NCBI GenBank assembly: GCA_030042795.1
Contig: JASHYZ010000348.1
Location: 1 to 6,992, forward strand
From: Terriglobia bacterium
Lineage (GTDB): Bacteria > Acidobacteriota > Terriglobia > UBA7540
Length of the DNA stretch: 6,992 nucleotides
Direction of reading: 5' to 3'
Shown piece by piece: positions 1-5,878 of this stretch. A program made the position numbers and the translations under genes. The notes under the pieces were generated by a model that saw nothing but the letters and a program-made list of their open reading frames with translations, did no database searches and had not been told where the DNA came from. How positions within the stretch are numbered: the first letter of the stretch is position 1; each line of letters begins with the position of its first letter.

Positions 1-90
1 GTTGGAGTAGGCCCTGTAAGTCCAATAACGTCACCCCCGCGGAAGCGGGCGTCAGGAGCCATCCACGAGTTTTCACGCAGACTCTTCAGC
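1..90. repeat. REP-like or IS-end sequence interrupting the ABC gene
   Basis: The sequence left of about 90 does not continue the ABC protein. It contains the short hairpin CCCGC-GGAA-GCGGG near 37-50 inside a CACCCCCGCGGAAGCGGGCG context, resembling widespread REP-like palindromes whose translation gives SWMP-type peptides. Adjacent is GAGTTTTCACGCAGACTCTTC (about 67-87), which has the look of an IS terminus (TTTTCxCGCAG, compare the TTTTTCCGCAGCCTG end of the IS at 5393-5412). Either a repeat has replaced the 3' part of the gene or this is the right end of an IS lying mostly outside the window. The boundary is placed by loss of protein homology, so it could be off by 10-20 bases. Confidence 0.5.
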
Positions 91-1196
91 CCCGCCCTTT
101 TCGAGTCCCGGTGAGCAATGCAGGCCTCTTCGGGATCGGCGATGGTGACCGGCGCGTCGAGCAATTTGAAGATGCGCTCCGCGCTCGCCATGGCTGCTTG
201 CAGAATGTTGTACTTGTCGCTCAAGTCCTGGATGGGCCGGAAAAAACGCTGCGAATACTGAATGAACGCAATAGCAGTGCCTACGGTGACGGCGCCGTGA
301 AGGCTCAACAGGCGGCCCCAATAGAGGATGATCGAGATGGCCACGACGCCGAGGAACTCCACCGCCGGGTAGAAGAGGCCGTACGCTAAGATCGAATCCT
401 TGTAAGCCTCCATGTGCACCCGATTGATTCTTTCAAATTCGGTGTAGCTTCGCTCTTCTCGGTTGAAGAGCTGCAACACGGCCATGCCGGTGATGTGCTC
501 CTGCAGATATGCATTGATGCGCGCGATCGCCAGGCGAATGCGACGGTAACTCTCGCGCACCGCTTTGCGGAACCACATCGTGACCAGGACGATTCCAGGC
601 AGCACCGAAAAAGTCAGCAGCGCCAGCTTCCACTCGACGCGCAGCATAATGGCGACAATACTGAGGAGGGTAAAAACGTCGCCGAAGATAGCCACGACAC
701 CTCCGGCAAAAAGATCATTCATCACGTCCACGTCCGTGGTAACGCGAGTGACGAGGCGCCCCACGGGATTTCGGTCATAAAACGCCAGCTCAAGCCGTTG
801 CAAGTGAGCGAAGATCTGCTTGCGAAGGTCGTACATTACCTTCTGCCCCACGAATTGCATGGCGAAATCCTGGCTGAACTCCAGGAAAAACGTCAGCAGG
901 ACGCTGGGCAGGAAGAGCGCGAAGGCGATCTGAACGATACCCACAGCAGGGTTAGGACTCAAGAAATTCGCCAGAAACTTCGGGACCCGGCCGTGGCTGG
1001 TGGGATCAAGATAGCGGTCAACCTCTACCTTCAGCAGGTAGGGTGGCACCGCCTGCAGCAGTCCGTAGAAGAAGATGGCGATCAACGCCAGGACCACAAC
1101 TCGTCGGTAAGGACGCAGATAGGTGAGCAACCGCCGCATCAGGCGGGAGTCATACGCCTTGCCGAGGATTTCTTCTTCGTGAAAGGAATCCGCCAT
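1..1196 (-). pseudogene. ABC exporter half-transporter (TM288/BmrD-like), membrane domain only, ATPase domain lost
   Basis: This is the partner subunit of a type IV ABC exporter, which would pump lipophilic substrates or drugs out across the inner membrane. ATG at 1194-1196 begins MADSFHEEEILGKAYDSRLM, with AGGA about 10 nt upstream overlapping the preceding stop. Hydrophobic segments lie near residues 32-54, 84-106, 163-208 and 272-322. Family hallmarks are the FYDRNPVGRLVTRVTTDVD stretch (139-157), the LQLFNREE coupling segment (241-248) and the QAAMASAERIFKLLD exit (333-347). Homology ends near residue 369 (nt 90), exactly where GEIEF-type sequence should open the nucleotide-binding domain. 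The frame stays open to the window edge but encodes nothing ABC-like: no Walker A, signature or Walker B is seen. The usual length is about 590-670 residues, so the whole ATPase domain is missing. I infer disruption by an insertion whose body lies left of the window. Identification of the membrane domain is strong; loss of function is inferred. Confidence 0.85.
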
Positions 1197-1208
1197 CTTC
1201 TTCTGATC

Positions 1209-1658
1209 CTACTTCGTGTTTCGAGTCGCCATTTGGCCGTTCGTTGTCAGTTGTCCGTTGTCAGTCGTCCCCGATTCTCGCGGCGTTCCCGTAACGAGCC
1301 CGATTGCCCGCAAGTACGCATTCAGTTTTGGAGAGAGTTCGTCCATAAGAGGTCGAATTTTGCCGACGGCTTCCTTTGTCAGCAAACCTCTGCGATGGCA
1401 TCGTCTCAGCCAGTATCTTGTTTCGTACAGTGAACCGCGAGCCATTCTCACGAACCGACGATTATCCTGAAAGCTGCCCCGGCCGGTTCCTTCCGCGATG
1501 TTCGCTCCAACGCTGTCAGCAGCGCGAACAATCTGCTTACCCACGGTCTCGCGTAGGAAATGGTCCCAAGTGAGCACCACGTGCCAAACTTCGTCCGCCA
1601 GTCTTTCTGCCAGCTTGTAGACCCGAAGATTCTCGAACTGTGTTCGGGTAGTGCTCAT
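1209..1658 (-). CDS. Four-helix bundle protein (23S rRNA intervening-sequence protein family, TIGR02436-like)
   Basis: A 149-residue protein whose core (residues 8-120) matches the four-helix bundle family first found encoded within 23S rRNA intervening sequences and later as free-standing genes. Diagnostic stretches are FENLRVYKLAERLADEVW (8-25), GKQIVRAADSVGANIAEGTG (40-59), the SFQDNRRFVRMARGSLYET segment (62-80) and the closing PKLNAYLRAIG. No catalytic residues are known; the family forms helical oligomers of unclear cellular role. ATG at 1656-1658 is chosen, with GGGAG just upstream. A TTG at 1718 would add 20 residues that merely translate the flanking repeat. The last about 28 residues (TTDNGQLTTNGQ and on) are encoded by the other repeat copy and look like low-information tail. 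It sits between two exporter genes that normally adjoin each other, 12 nt before the next ATG, so it appears inserted. Membership is very likely; its role here is unknown. Confidence 0.92.
   Translation of the reverse strand: MSTTRTQFENLRVYKLAERLADEVWHVVLTWDHFLRETVGKQIVRAADSVGANIAEGTGRGSFQDNRRFVRMARGSLYETRYWLRRCHRRGLLTKEAVGKIRPLMDELSPKLNAYLRAIGLVTGTPRESGTTDNGQLTTNGQMATRNTK
1244..1262 (+). repeat. 19-bp inverted repeat, downstream copy
   Basis: TTGTCAGTTGTCCGTTGTC, exact reverse complement of 1700-1718. It lies within the coding sequence for the C-terminal tail of the four-helix bundle protein and is extended by CG before it and AGTCG after it, with GTTGTCAG recurring within the arm. Confidence 0.9.
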
Positions 1659-1699
1659 AATCTCCCGCGTGGACAACGAACTACGTACTACGAACCCCA

Positions 1700-1718
1700 G
1701 ACAACGGACAACTGACAA
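1700..1718 (-). repeat. 19-bp inverted repeat, upstream copy
   Basis: On the plus strand GACAACGGACAACTGACAA, exactly complementary to 1244-1262 read backwards. It sits 21 nt past the first base after the upstream exporter stop codon, upstream of the ATG of the four-helix bundle gene. Confidence 0.9.
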
Positions 1719-1721
1719 AGA

Positions 1722-1734
1722 CCTTCCGTCTCCT
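1722..1734 (-). promoter_or_regulatory. Shine-Dalgarno-like pair left without a properly spaced start codon
   Basis: Immediately after the upstream exporter stop (1739-1741), the minus strand carries AGGAG (1730-1734) and GGAAGG (1722-1727). No ATG or GTG follows at normal distance; only a TTG inside the repeat at 1716-1718, 3 nt beyond GGAAGG. It is plausibly the original ribosome binding site of the second exporter gene, separated from its ATG at 1196 by insertion of the cassette. The role is inferred from position only. Confidence 0.35.
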
Positions 1735-1738
1735 GCTT

Positions 1739-3484
1739 CTACGCTTCCAATTCCAACTCCTCTTCAATAAGCTGGCGGCGGTAGAGCTCCATGTAGTACC
1801 CATCGGCGGCGAGTAATTCGCTGTGGGTTCCGCGCTCCACGATCTCGCCGTCGCGCAATACTACGATCTCATCGGCGTTTTGCACCGTGGAGACTCGGTG
1901 TGAAATTAGAATGGTAGTGCGGCCCGTTAGCACTCCTGATAGCTCTTGAAGAATCTTCTCTTCGGTGCCGGTGTCAACGCTCGAGAGGGCGTCATCAAGG
2001 ATCAAAATTCTGGGGTCACGGATCAGAGCGCGGGCAATCGCCGTGCGCTGTTTCTGTCCGCCGGAAAGTGTCAGTCCGCGCTCACCCACCGTGGTGTCCA
2101 TACCCTTGGGAAAGGCGCGAATCTCAGGCAGGATATTGGCAATTTCCGTGGCGCGCTCCACCTCGCCTTCCACAGCCTCGGGCGCCCCAAATCTCACGTT
2201 TTCGCGAATCGTGTCGCTGAAAAGGAACGTTTCTTGGGGCACAAATCCGATGTGCCGGCGAAGGGTGGCTAGAGGGATTTTCCGGATGGGCACTCCGTCC
2301 AGCAGGAGGCTCCCTTCCGGCGCCTCCCACAGGCGCGGAATGAGGTTCACCAAGGTTGATTTTCCGGAGCCTGTCTCGCCCACAATGGCCAGCGTGCGGC
2401 CGGCAGGAATGTGAAGGTTGATGCGCTTGAGCACGGGGCGCCCATCATACGCAAAGTTCAGATTGCGGAATTCGATCTCACCCTGAATTGTGGTGACGGG
2501 CTCCGACGCAACGTGCCGGTCATCGATGTCAGGCTGTGCCAGGAAGATCTGCCACAGCCTGCCGAGTGATGCCAAGCCGCGCTGCACGATGTTCGTAACC
2601 CATCCCAGCGCGATGATGGGCCAGATGAGGTACATCAAATAGACGTTGAAGGCCGCCAGCGTGCCTACCGAGATGCTACCGGCGAGCACGTGTCGCCCGC
2701 CGAACACCAGAATCAACATGAAGGCGATGGAAAACATCAGCGCCAGCACCGGCCACAGGAAGCTCGCGATCCAAATCAATCCCTTGTTCTTTTCCACGAA
2801 TTCCTGGTTCATAGTGTCAAAGAGGGCCATTTCCGGCTCCTCTTGGCAGAAGGCCCGCACCACGCGGACGCCGGAGAGGTTTTCGCGCACCCGTTCGGTG
2901 AGTTGCGAATAGAGGCCTTGAATCTGTTCGAAACGGTCGTGAATCTTCTGGCCGAACACCTTCACCAAAACGGAAACCACCGGCAGGGGAATGAGAGCCA
3001 GCAACGTCAGCCGCCAATCAAGATGCACCATCAACGCGATCGTAGCCGCGCCCACCACCACAGTTGTCGCCGAATACATAATTCCCGGTCCCACCAGGTT
3101 GCGCACGGCGTTGAGATCATTGGTGAGCTTTGACATCAGGTCTCCCGTGCGCGTCTCGTTGTAGTAGCGCTGGGAGAGCCGTTCGAGGTGGGCAAACAGG
3201 TCGTTCCGCAGGTCGAACTCGACGTCACGCGAGATACCAATGAGAATCCAGCGCATCCAGAACTGGAAGATGGCCTTAACGAGTGCGATGGCTAGCATCA
3301 AAGCGGCATCAAGAAGAAGCACTCGGGCGGGGGCGCCGCGCGTCAGGGCATCAATGCCTGCCTTAATGATGAGGGGAATGGTGACACCCACAAGTTGCGC
3401 GATCGCGAGCGTCAGAAAGCCCACTACATAACGGTTACGGTAGCGGGCGAGGTAAGGAAACAATGGGCTGAGGCGTCGCAGCAT
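1739..3484 (-). CDS. ABC exporter half-transporter with degenerate catalytic site (TM287/BmrC-like)
   Basis: A 581-residue fused membrane and ATPase subunit of a probable heterodimeric multidrug-type exporter of the inner membrane. Hydrophobic helices span roughly residues 18-41, 55-82, 131-180 and 236-303. The ATPase domain starts at GEIEF (335). It has A-loop Tyr346, Walker A GETGSGKST (369-377), Q-loop Gln417, signature LSGGQ (473-477), Walker B ILILD (493-497) and H-loop His529. The residue after Walker B is Asp498, not Glu. In TM287/288 and BmrC/BmrD this substitution marks the subunit with the degenerate site, while the partner supplies the catalytic Glu; here that partner (downstream, from 1196) has lost its ATPase domain. 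ATG 3482-3484 opens MLRRLSPLFPYLARY; a TTG at 3526 abuts GGAGG with no spacing and is less likely. The length is normal and no lesion is visible. The substrate is unknown. Confidence 0.95.
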   Translation of the reverse strand: MLRRLSPLFPYLARYRNRYVVGFLTLAIAQLVGVTIPLIIKAGIDALTRGAPARVLLLDAALMLAIALVKAIFQFWMRWILIGISRDVEFDLRNDLFAHLERLSQRYYNETRTGDLMSKLTNDLNAVRNLVGPGIMYSATTVVVGAATIALMVHLDWRLTLLALIPLPVVSVLVKVFGQKIHDRFEQIQGLYSQLTERVRENLSGVRVVRAFCQEEPEMALFDTMNQEFVEKNKGLIWIASFLWPVLALMFSIAFMLILVFGGRHVLAGSISVGTLAAFNVYLMYLIWPIIALGWVTNIVQRGLASLGRLWQIFLAQPDIDDRHVASEPVTTIQGEIEFRNLNFAYDGRPVLKRINLHIPAGRTLAIVGETGSGKSTLVNLIPRLWEAPEGSLLLDGVPIRKIPLATLRRHIGFVPQETFLFSDTIRENVRFGAPEAVEGEVERATEIANILPEIRAFPKGMDTTVGERGLTLSGGQKQRTAIARALIRDPRILILDDALSSVDTGTEEKILQELSGVLTGRTTILISHRVSTVQNADEIVVLRDGEIVERGTHSELLAADGYYMELYRRQLIEEELELEA

Positions 3485-3540
3485 GAGTGAAAGGCATCCC
3501 TGGGGCCGCGGGGAAAGACGGAACAACCTCCGAGTTTTAG

Positions 3541-3570
3541 ATTATAGTAGGGCGTCCGAGGGCGCGCCAA
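3541..3570 (-). promoter_or_regulatory. Predicted sigma70-type promoter for the exporter operon
   Basis: On the minus strand TTGGCG (3565-3570) is followed after 18 nt by a perfect TATAAT (3541-3546). Transcription would begin near 3533-3536, about 50 nt before the ATG at 3484, with GGAGG at 3527-3531 in the leader. The -35 matches 4 of 6 consensus bases. Its position directly ahead of the first gene of the leftward cluster supports it; it is not experimentally shown. Confidence 0.55.
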
Positions 3571-3676
3571 ACGCGATTTCATGCAGGGCGCCGTAAGGCG
3601 GAGCGCGGTGCAACGGATGCTGGCATCGTGGTGTGGTGTCCCGCGTAATACTTGACAATCATGGCATCTACAAATC

Positions 3677-3852
3677 CCCCCTCACCCGAGGGCTCGTTCG
3701 AAAGCCCCGAAGGGGCGAGATATTTTAGCCCCGGGCGCGAGCCCGGGGCTGGAAAGCCCTCACCCCTGCTCCACGGCACCCGCCGTTTCTCACGGGCGCG
3801 CGGGCGGGAGAGGGGAGAGGGCGGGCGCATTCAGGGGCCGAGGGTGAGGGGC
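3677..3852. repeat. Composite GC-rich dispersed repeat bounded by CCCCTCACCC / GGGTGAGGGG
   Basis: The segment starts with CCCCTCACCC (3678-3687) and ends with GGGTGAGGGG (3842-3851), its inverted copy. A further CCCTCACCC (3757-3765) lies inside, and a purine-rich GGGAGAGGGGAGAGGG run is near 3806-3821. CCCCTCACCC...GGGTGAGGGG segments of this type are familiar as non-coding repeats in GC-rich bacterial genomes. Copy number cannot be judged from one window. Confidence 0.55.
3702..3756. repeat. REP-like double hairpin nested in the composite repeat
   Basis: Two adjoining palindromes. GCCCC-gaa-GGGGC (3704-3716) is a 5-bp stem with 3-nt loop. Then AGCCCCGGGC-gcga-GCCCGGGGCT (3727-3750) is a perfect 10-bp stem with a GCGA loop, which fits the stable GNRA class. 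They are joined by AT-rich GAGATATTTTAG. This arrangement (translated as SPEGARYFSPGREPG in one frame) recalls short palindromic elements common in Acidobacteriota-like genomes. On transcription it would be a strong hairpin, but no U-tract follows, so it is not called a terminator. Confidence 0.65.
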
Positions 3853-3906
3853 CGTCAGAACTACGCGGGACAGGACACCGCAATCGACAGAACGCACGCG
3901 ACTGCG

Positions 3907-3953
3907 CCCGCGTAACGTTGCTGTAACACCAGGTGTTGCGGGTGTAACGCGGG
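3907..3953. repeat. Imperfect 47-bp palindrome centred on AACACCAGGTGTT
   Basis: The outer arms CCCGCG (3907-3912) and CGCGGG (3948-3953) pair, as do AACACC and GGTGTT flanking a single A at 3931 (core 3925-3937). Between them the arms are partly complementary (GTAAC motifs on both sides). It may be a protein-binding dyad, a cruciform-prone sequence or another dispersed repeat; no gene start lies close enough to suggest an operator. Confidence 0.4.
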
Positions 3954-4056
3954 TCACCGGCATAACCGGCACGTCCCGCCGGCTGGTGGATTGGCCCGTT
4001 GAACCCGTGCGATAAAGTCAAAACTGTTGCAACCTCTCCCATATATCTAGCTAGCT

Positions 4057-4076
4057 TAGCAGGCTGCGGAAAAATG
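4057..4076 (+). repeat. Left terminal inverted repeat of the IS5-type element
   Basis: TAGCAGGCTGCGGAAAAATG, identical to the reverse complement of 5393-5412. Beyond it the two ends diverge (GGTTTTG here against AAGGATT at the other end). Confidence 0.92.
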
Positions 4077-4081
4077 GGTTT

Positions 4082-4106
4082 TGTCAGCGTAGCTAGCTTG
4101 CTGACA
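4082..4106. repeat. Hairpin inside the left end of the IS
   Basis: TGTCAGC (4082-4088) pairs with GCTGACA (4100-4106). The loop itself contains the self-complementary AGCTAGCT (4091-4098). It lies downstream of the transposase stop on the minus strand and is followed by AAACCCATTTTT, so it could act as a weak transcription end or block read-through into the transposase from outside. The T-run is too distant for a classical terminator. Confidence 0.4.
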
Positions 4107-4234
4107 GTGTCTTCGCAAACGGGAATGAGGGCAAAGAGTTGGCGTGCAGCACGGTCGAAACGAATAATAGGGCTACTTGGCTGGGGCTACGAACCCTTCT
4201 TGGACCTTCTCGGATCGTGTAGACACACTACTCC

Positions 4235-5346
4235 TCAGGCCTCCGCGATAGGAATCGCCGTGGCCAGATTCCGGATGCGCACCAGGTTGTAGGCGGCCGC
4301 CGCCAAGGTGAACATCCAGCCCCCTAACTCCAGCCCCCGATGCCGCAGTTTCCTCATGCCGCCCACCGTCTTCAGCCAGCCAAAGATCTCTTCGACCCGC
4401 TTGCGCTTCTGCGGACTGACCGCCTACCCGCCATGCCGCGTCGTGCGTCGATCGATCGCACTTTTGCGCCGTTTGTGGTTCTGGGCCACGTGCGGTGTTA
4501 CCTTCAGGTGTCGAGCTTCGGCGACGAACGCCTGGGTGTCGTAACCCTTGTCGGCTCCCACCGTCACCCACTGATCCCCCGGGATTGCTTCCATCATCAC
4601 CAGTGCCGCATCTCGCTCCGCCGTCCCAGACGCCGGAAGTACCTCGACCTCGGTGACCAGCCCGTGGCGATTCTCCATCAACACATGCCCGCTATAGCTC
4701 AACTTCGCTTCTTGCCCTCCTCCCTTCCGCGCCAACCGTGCCTCCGGATCGCTCGTGGACGGATGCGTCTCATTACGGCGCTCCTCCCCATGGAAATTCA
4801 CCGTGGGATTGCCCGGATCGTCTACCCCGCTCTCTCCCCCCGCTTCGTCTCCGCCTTCCACCTTCTTAAAGCTCTTCAAACTCGCGCACGCTTCCAGCAA
4901 CGTGCCGTCCACCCTGAAGTGTTCGTCGGACATCAGATTCAAACCCCGCGTCTCCTCCACCCCCCGCTGGAAGAACCGCCGCGCCAGCTTCGCTTTCAGC
5001 AACCGCTCCCGATTCTTCGTGAAAACCGTCACATCCCACACACCTCGTCGTCCCTGTTCAGACCCACAAACCACCGGAACAGCAAGTTGTAGTTCAACTG
5101 CTCCCTCAGCATCCGCTCGCTGCGGATCGTGTACAGCCCCTGCAACCGCAGAGCCCGCAGCAACTTCTCCGGTGGGATGGAGGGCCGTCCCACTCGCCAA
5201 TACATCCGCGAAAAGACGCGGGAGAGTCGCTGCAAAACCTGGTCGGTGATCTTTCGGATCGCTCGTAGCGGATGGTCCGCCGGCACCCGCTGCTCGGGCG
5301 ATAAGTAGCTGAACATCGCGGACTGCTCAAAGTCGGGGCCTCGCAT
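4235..5346 (-). pseudogene. IS5-family DDE transposase, frameshifted and with an in-frame stop
   Basis: It would catalyse cut-and-paste movement of the surrounding element. ATG 5344-5346 (AGGA 8 nt upstream) opens MRGPDFEQSAMFSYLSPEQR; the DUF772-like N-terminal part runs to FRWFVGLNRDDEV. There a TG run (CACACAC at 5037-5043 on the plus strand) carries two surplus bases or lacks one. The first frame ends at about 5029, while VWDVTVFTKNRERLL continues in another frame. That frame holds the DDE domain with EHFRVDGTLLEA (first Asp) and VGADKGYD (second Asp). An in-frame TAG (4424-4426) then replaces what is normally the Tyr codon of a GYAVSQ motif. After it, QRKRKRVEEIFGWLKTVGG, with the catalytic Glu, continues to TGA at 4235-4237. 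Reassembled, the protein is about 370 residues, normal for the family. With two lesions, no active enzyme is expected. Confidence 0.9.
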
Positions 5347-5392
5347 GCCCACTATCCTATCGCGTATCGGCCTAGCCTCCAAGAAAATCCTT

Positions 5393-5412
5393 CATTTTTC
5401 CGCAGCCTGCTA
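5393..5412 (-). repeat. Right terminal inverted repeat of the IS5-type element
   Basis: Reverse complement reads TAGCAGGCTGCGGAAAAATG, matching 4057-4076 at all 20 positions. It lies about 47 nt upstream of the transposase ATG. Confidence 0.92.
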
Positions 5413-5837
5413 GAACCCGAAGCGACCAGTTGTGCCAGGCCATGACGAGCGCGTAACAGGCCGCCCGAAACGGCGGGCAAAGGTCTACGAATGACCTTAT
5501 CTCTGCCTCGCTTGGCTGCCTGCTTGAGACCTTCTGGTAGAGCGTTCGGCCGAAGCTCCACATCGTGCCGCCGTCTCTTACCGCAATTGCGACCGCCTCA
5601 TGATAGCTGCTGGAGCGCACCGACGGGTCCTTCGCGAAAATCTCATCGAGATCGGGATGAAGCCCCTTCCACACGTTCTTGAAATCCTTATCGGCTTTGA
5701 ACTGCCAGGTTCTCTGCTCGACGCAGAGTTCCTCGGGAATGTTCTGACGAGAGATTTCATCTTCCGTAGACCCGTGCCCTTACATCCACTTTCTTCCAAT
5801 CGAACTCGAAAGGGGCCCTCGAGTGTGTGGCGATCAT
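5413..5837 (-). pseudogene. Remnant of an unrecognised small gene, frameshifted and cut by the IS
   Basis: I do not recognise the family. ATG 5835-5837 gives MIATHSRAPFEFDWKKVDVR and 6 more residues before a TGA at 5757-5759. In the next frame the text continues smoothly from about 5770 as STEDEISRQNIPEELC, then VEQRTWQFKADKDFKNVWKG, SSSYHEAVAIAVRDGGTMWS and CPPFRAACYALVMAWHNWSL to the IS at 5412. Two frames that join without a gap of sense suggest one protein of about 140 residues broken by a single indel near 5757-5772. Across the IS, rejoining the flanks gives Leu, one more residue and TAG, so the original may have ended right there. It has mixed charged and aromatic composition and no membrane segment or signal peptide. 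A frame-preserving start at GTG 5674 would give only about 87 residues of it. The true 5' end may also have been lost to the neighbouring IS630 element. Confidence 0.55.
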
Positions 5838-5850
5838 GAGCTCAGTGACT

Positions 5851-5878
5851 AGTATAACGTTTCATTGAAGTATATCCA
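5851..5878 (-). promoter_or_regulatory. Possible promoter between the IS630 transposase and the gene remnant
   Basis: On the minus strand TGGATA (5873-5878) and TATACT (5851-5856) are separated by 16 nt and point at the ATG at 5837. It directly follows the transposase stop, so it could be an outward promoter from the IS630 end or the remnant's own. The match is modest (4/6 and 5/6). Confidence 0.25.

Larger units (their letters stand above)
1244..1718. mobile_element. Putative four-helix-bundle gene cassette bounded by 19-bp inverted repeats
   Basis: Perfect 19-bp inverted repeats TTGTCAGTTGTCCGTTGTC (plus strand 1244-1262; reverse complement at 1700-1718) enclose nearly all of the four-helix bundle gene. 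The unit is about 475 bp and lies between genes whose homologues are usually adjacent. The repeats are made of TTGTC/GTTGTC sub-units, and a second motif, ACTACGTACTACGAAC, lies just inside at about 1680-1696. No transposase is encoded, so if mobile it must be moved in trans, or the repeats mark a site that attracts this gene. The exact outer boundaries and any target duplication are not evident. Cassette behaviour is inference; the repeats themselves are seen directly. Confidence 0.5.
3571..4056. other. Gene-free, repeat-rich spacer
   Basis: About 490 bases between the exporter promoter and the IS5-type element. Short frames exist on both strands, but they are Arg/Pro/Gly-rich, have no recognisable domain, and translate the palindromic repeats listed separately. 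No tRNA or other RNA gene is recognised. The part nearest the IS (about 3975-4056) is otherwise featureless apart from CTAGCTAG at 4048-4055. Confidence 0.7.
4057..5412 (-). mobile_element. IS5-type insertion sequence, structurally complete but with a dead transposase
   Basis: Perfect 20-bp terminal inverted repeats TAGCAGGCTGCGGAAAAATG lie at 4057-4076 and, reversed, at 5393-5412. They enclose 1.36 kb with one leftward transposase gene (4235-5346). Flanking tetranucleotides overlapping the ends are TTAG (4056-4059) and CTAG (5410-5413); both fit the YTAR targets known for some IS5-family elements but differ by one base. Thus the outermost TA or TAG may belong to the target rather than the element. 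About 160 bp between the transposase stop and the left end is non-coding. The element disrupts the small gene remnant on its right. Confidence 0.9.

Noticed and set aside
414..1433. Long plus-strand open frame of 339 codons
   Set aside because: It lies antisense to the membrane domain of the second exporter gene and runs on into the four-helix bundle gene. Its His/Gln/Arg-rich translation has no recognisable domain.
1659..1718. TTG start at 1718 giving a 169-residue four-helix bundle protein
   Set aside because: The extra 20 residues translate the inverted repeat and bear no family similarity. ATG 1658 has its own GGGAG and begins just before the conserved domain.
3485..3526. TTG start at 3526 for the first exporter subunit
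   Set aside because: GGAGG touches the TTG with no spacer and the added residues are not typical of the family; ATG 3484 fits better.
3802..3851. GGGAGAGG-rich run as a possible CRISPR or tandem array
   Set aside because: There are no regular repeat-spacer units; the run is short and part of a composite palindromic repeat.
3652..4042. Overlapping short frames on both strands of the spacer
   Set aside because: They are translations of palindromic repeats, low in complexity, with no family resemblance and no good ribosome binding site.
4173..4571. 132-codon minus-strand frame at the 3' end of the transposase
   Set aside because: The genuine transposase text (GWLKTVGGMRKLRHRGL) is in another frame, interrupted by TAG; this one is a shadow.
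5029..5044. Programmed frameshift in the transposase
   Set aside because: The shift is in a TG dinucleotide run, not a slippery A or T heptamer, related transposases are single-frame, and a later in-frame TAG shows the gene is simply decayed.
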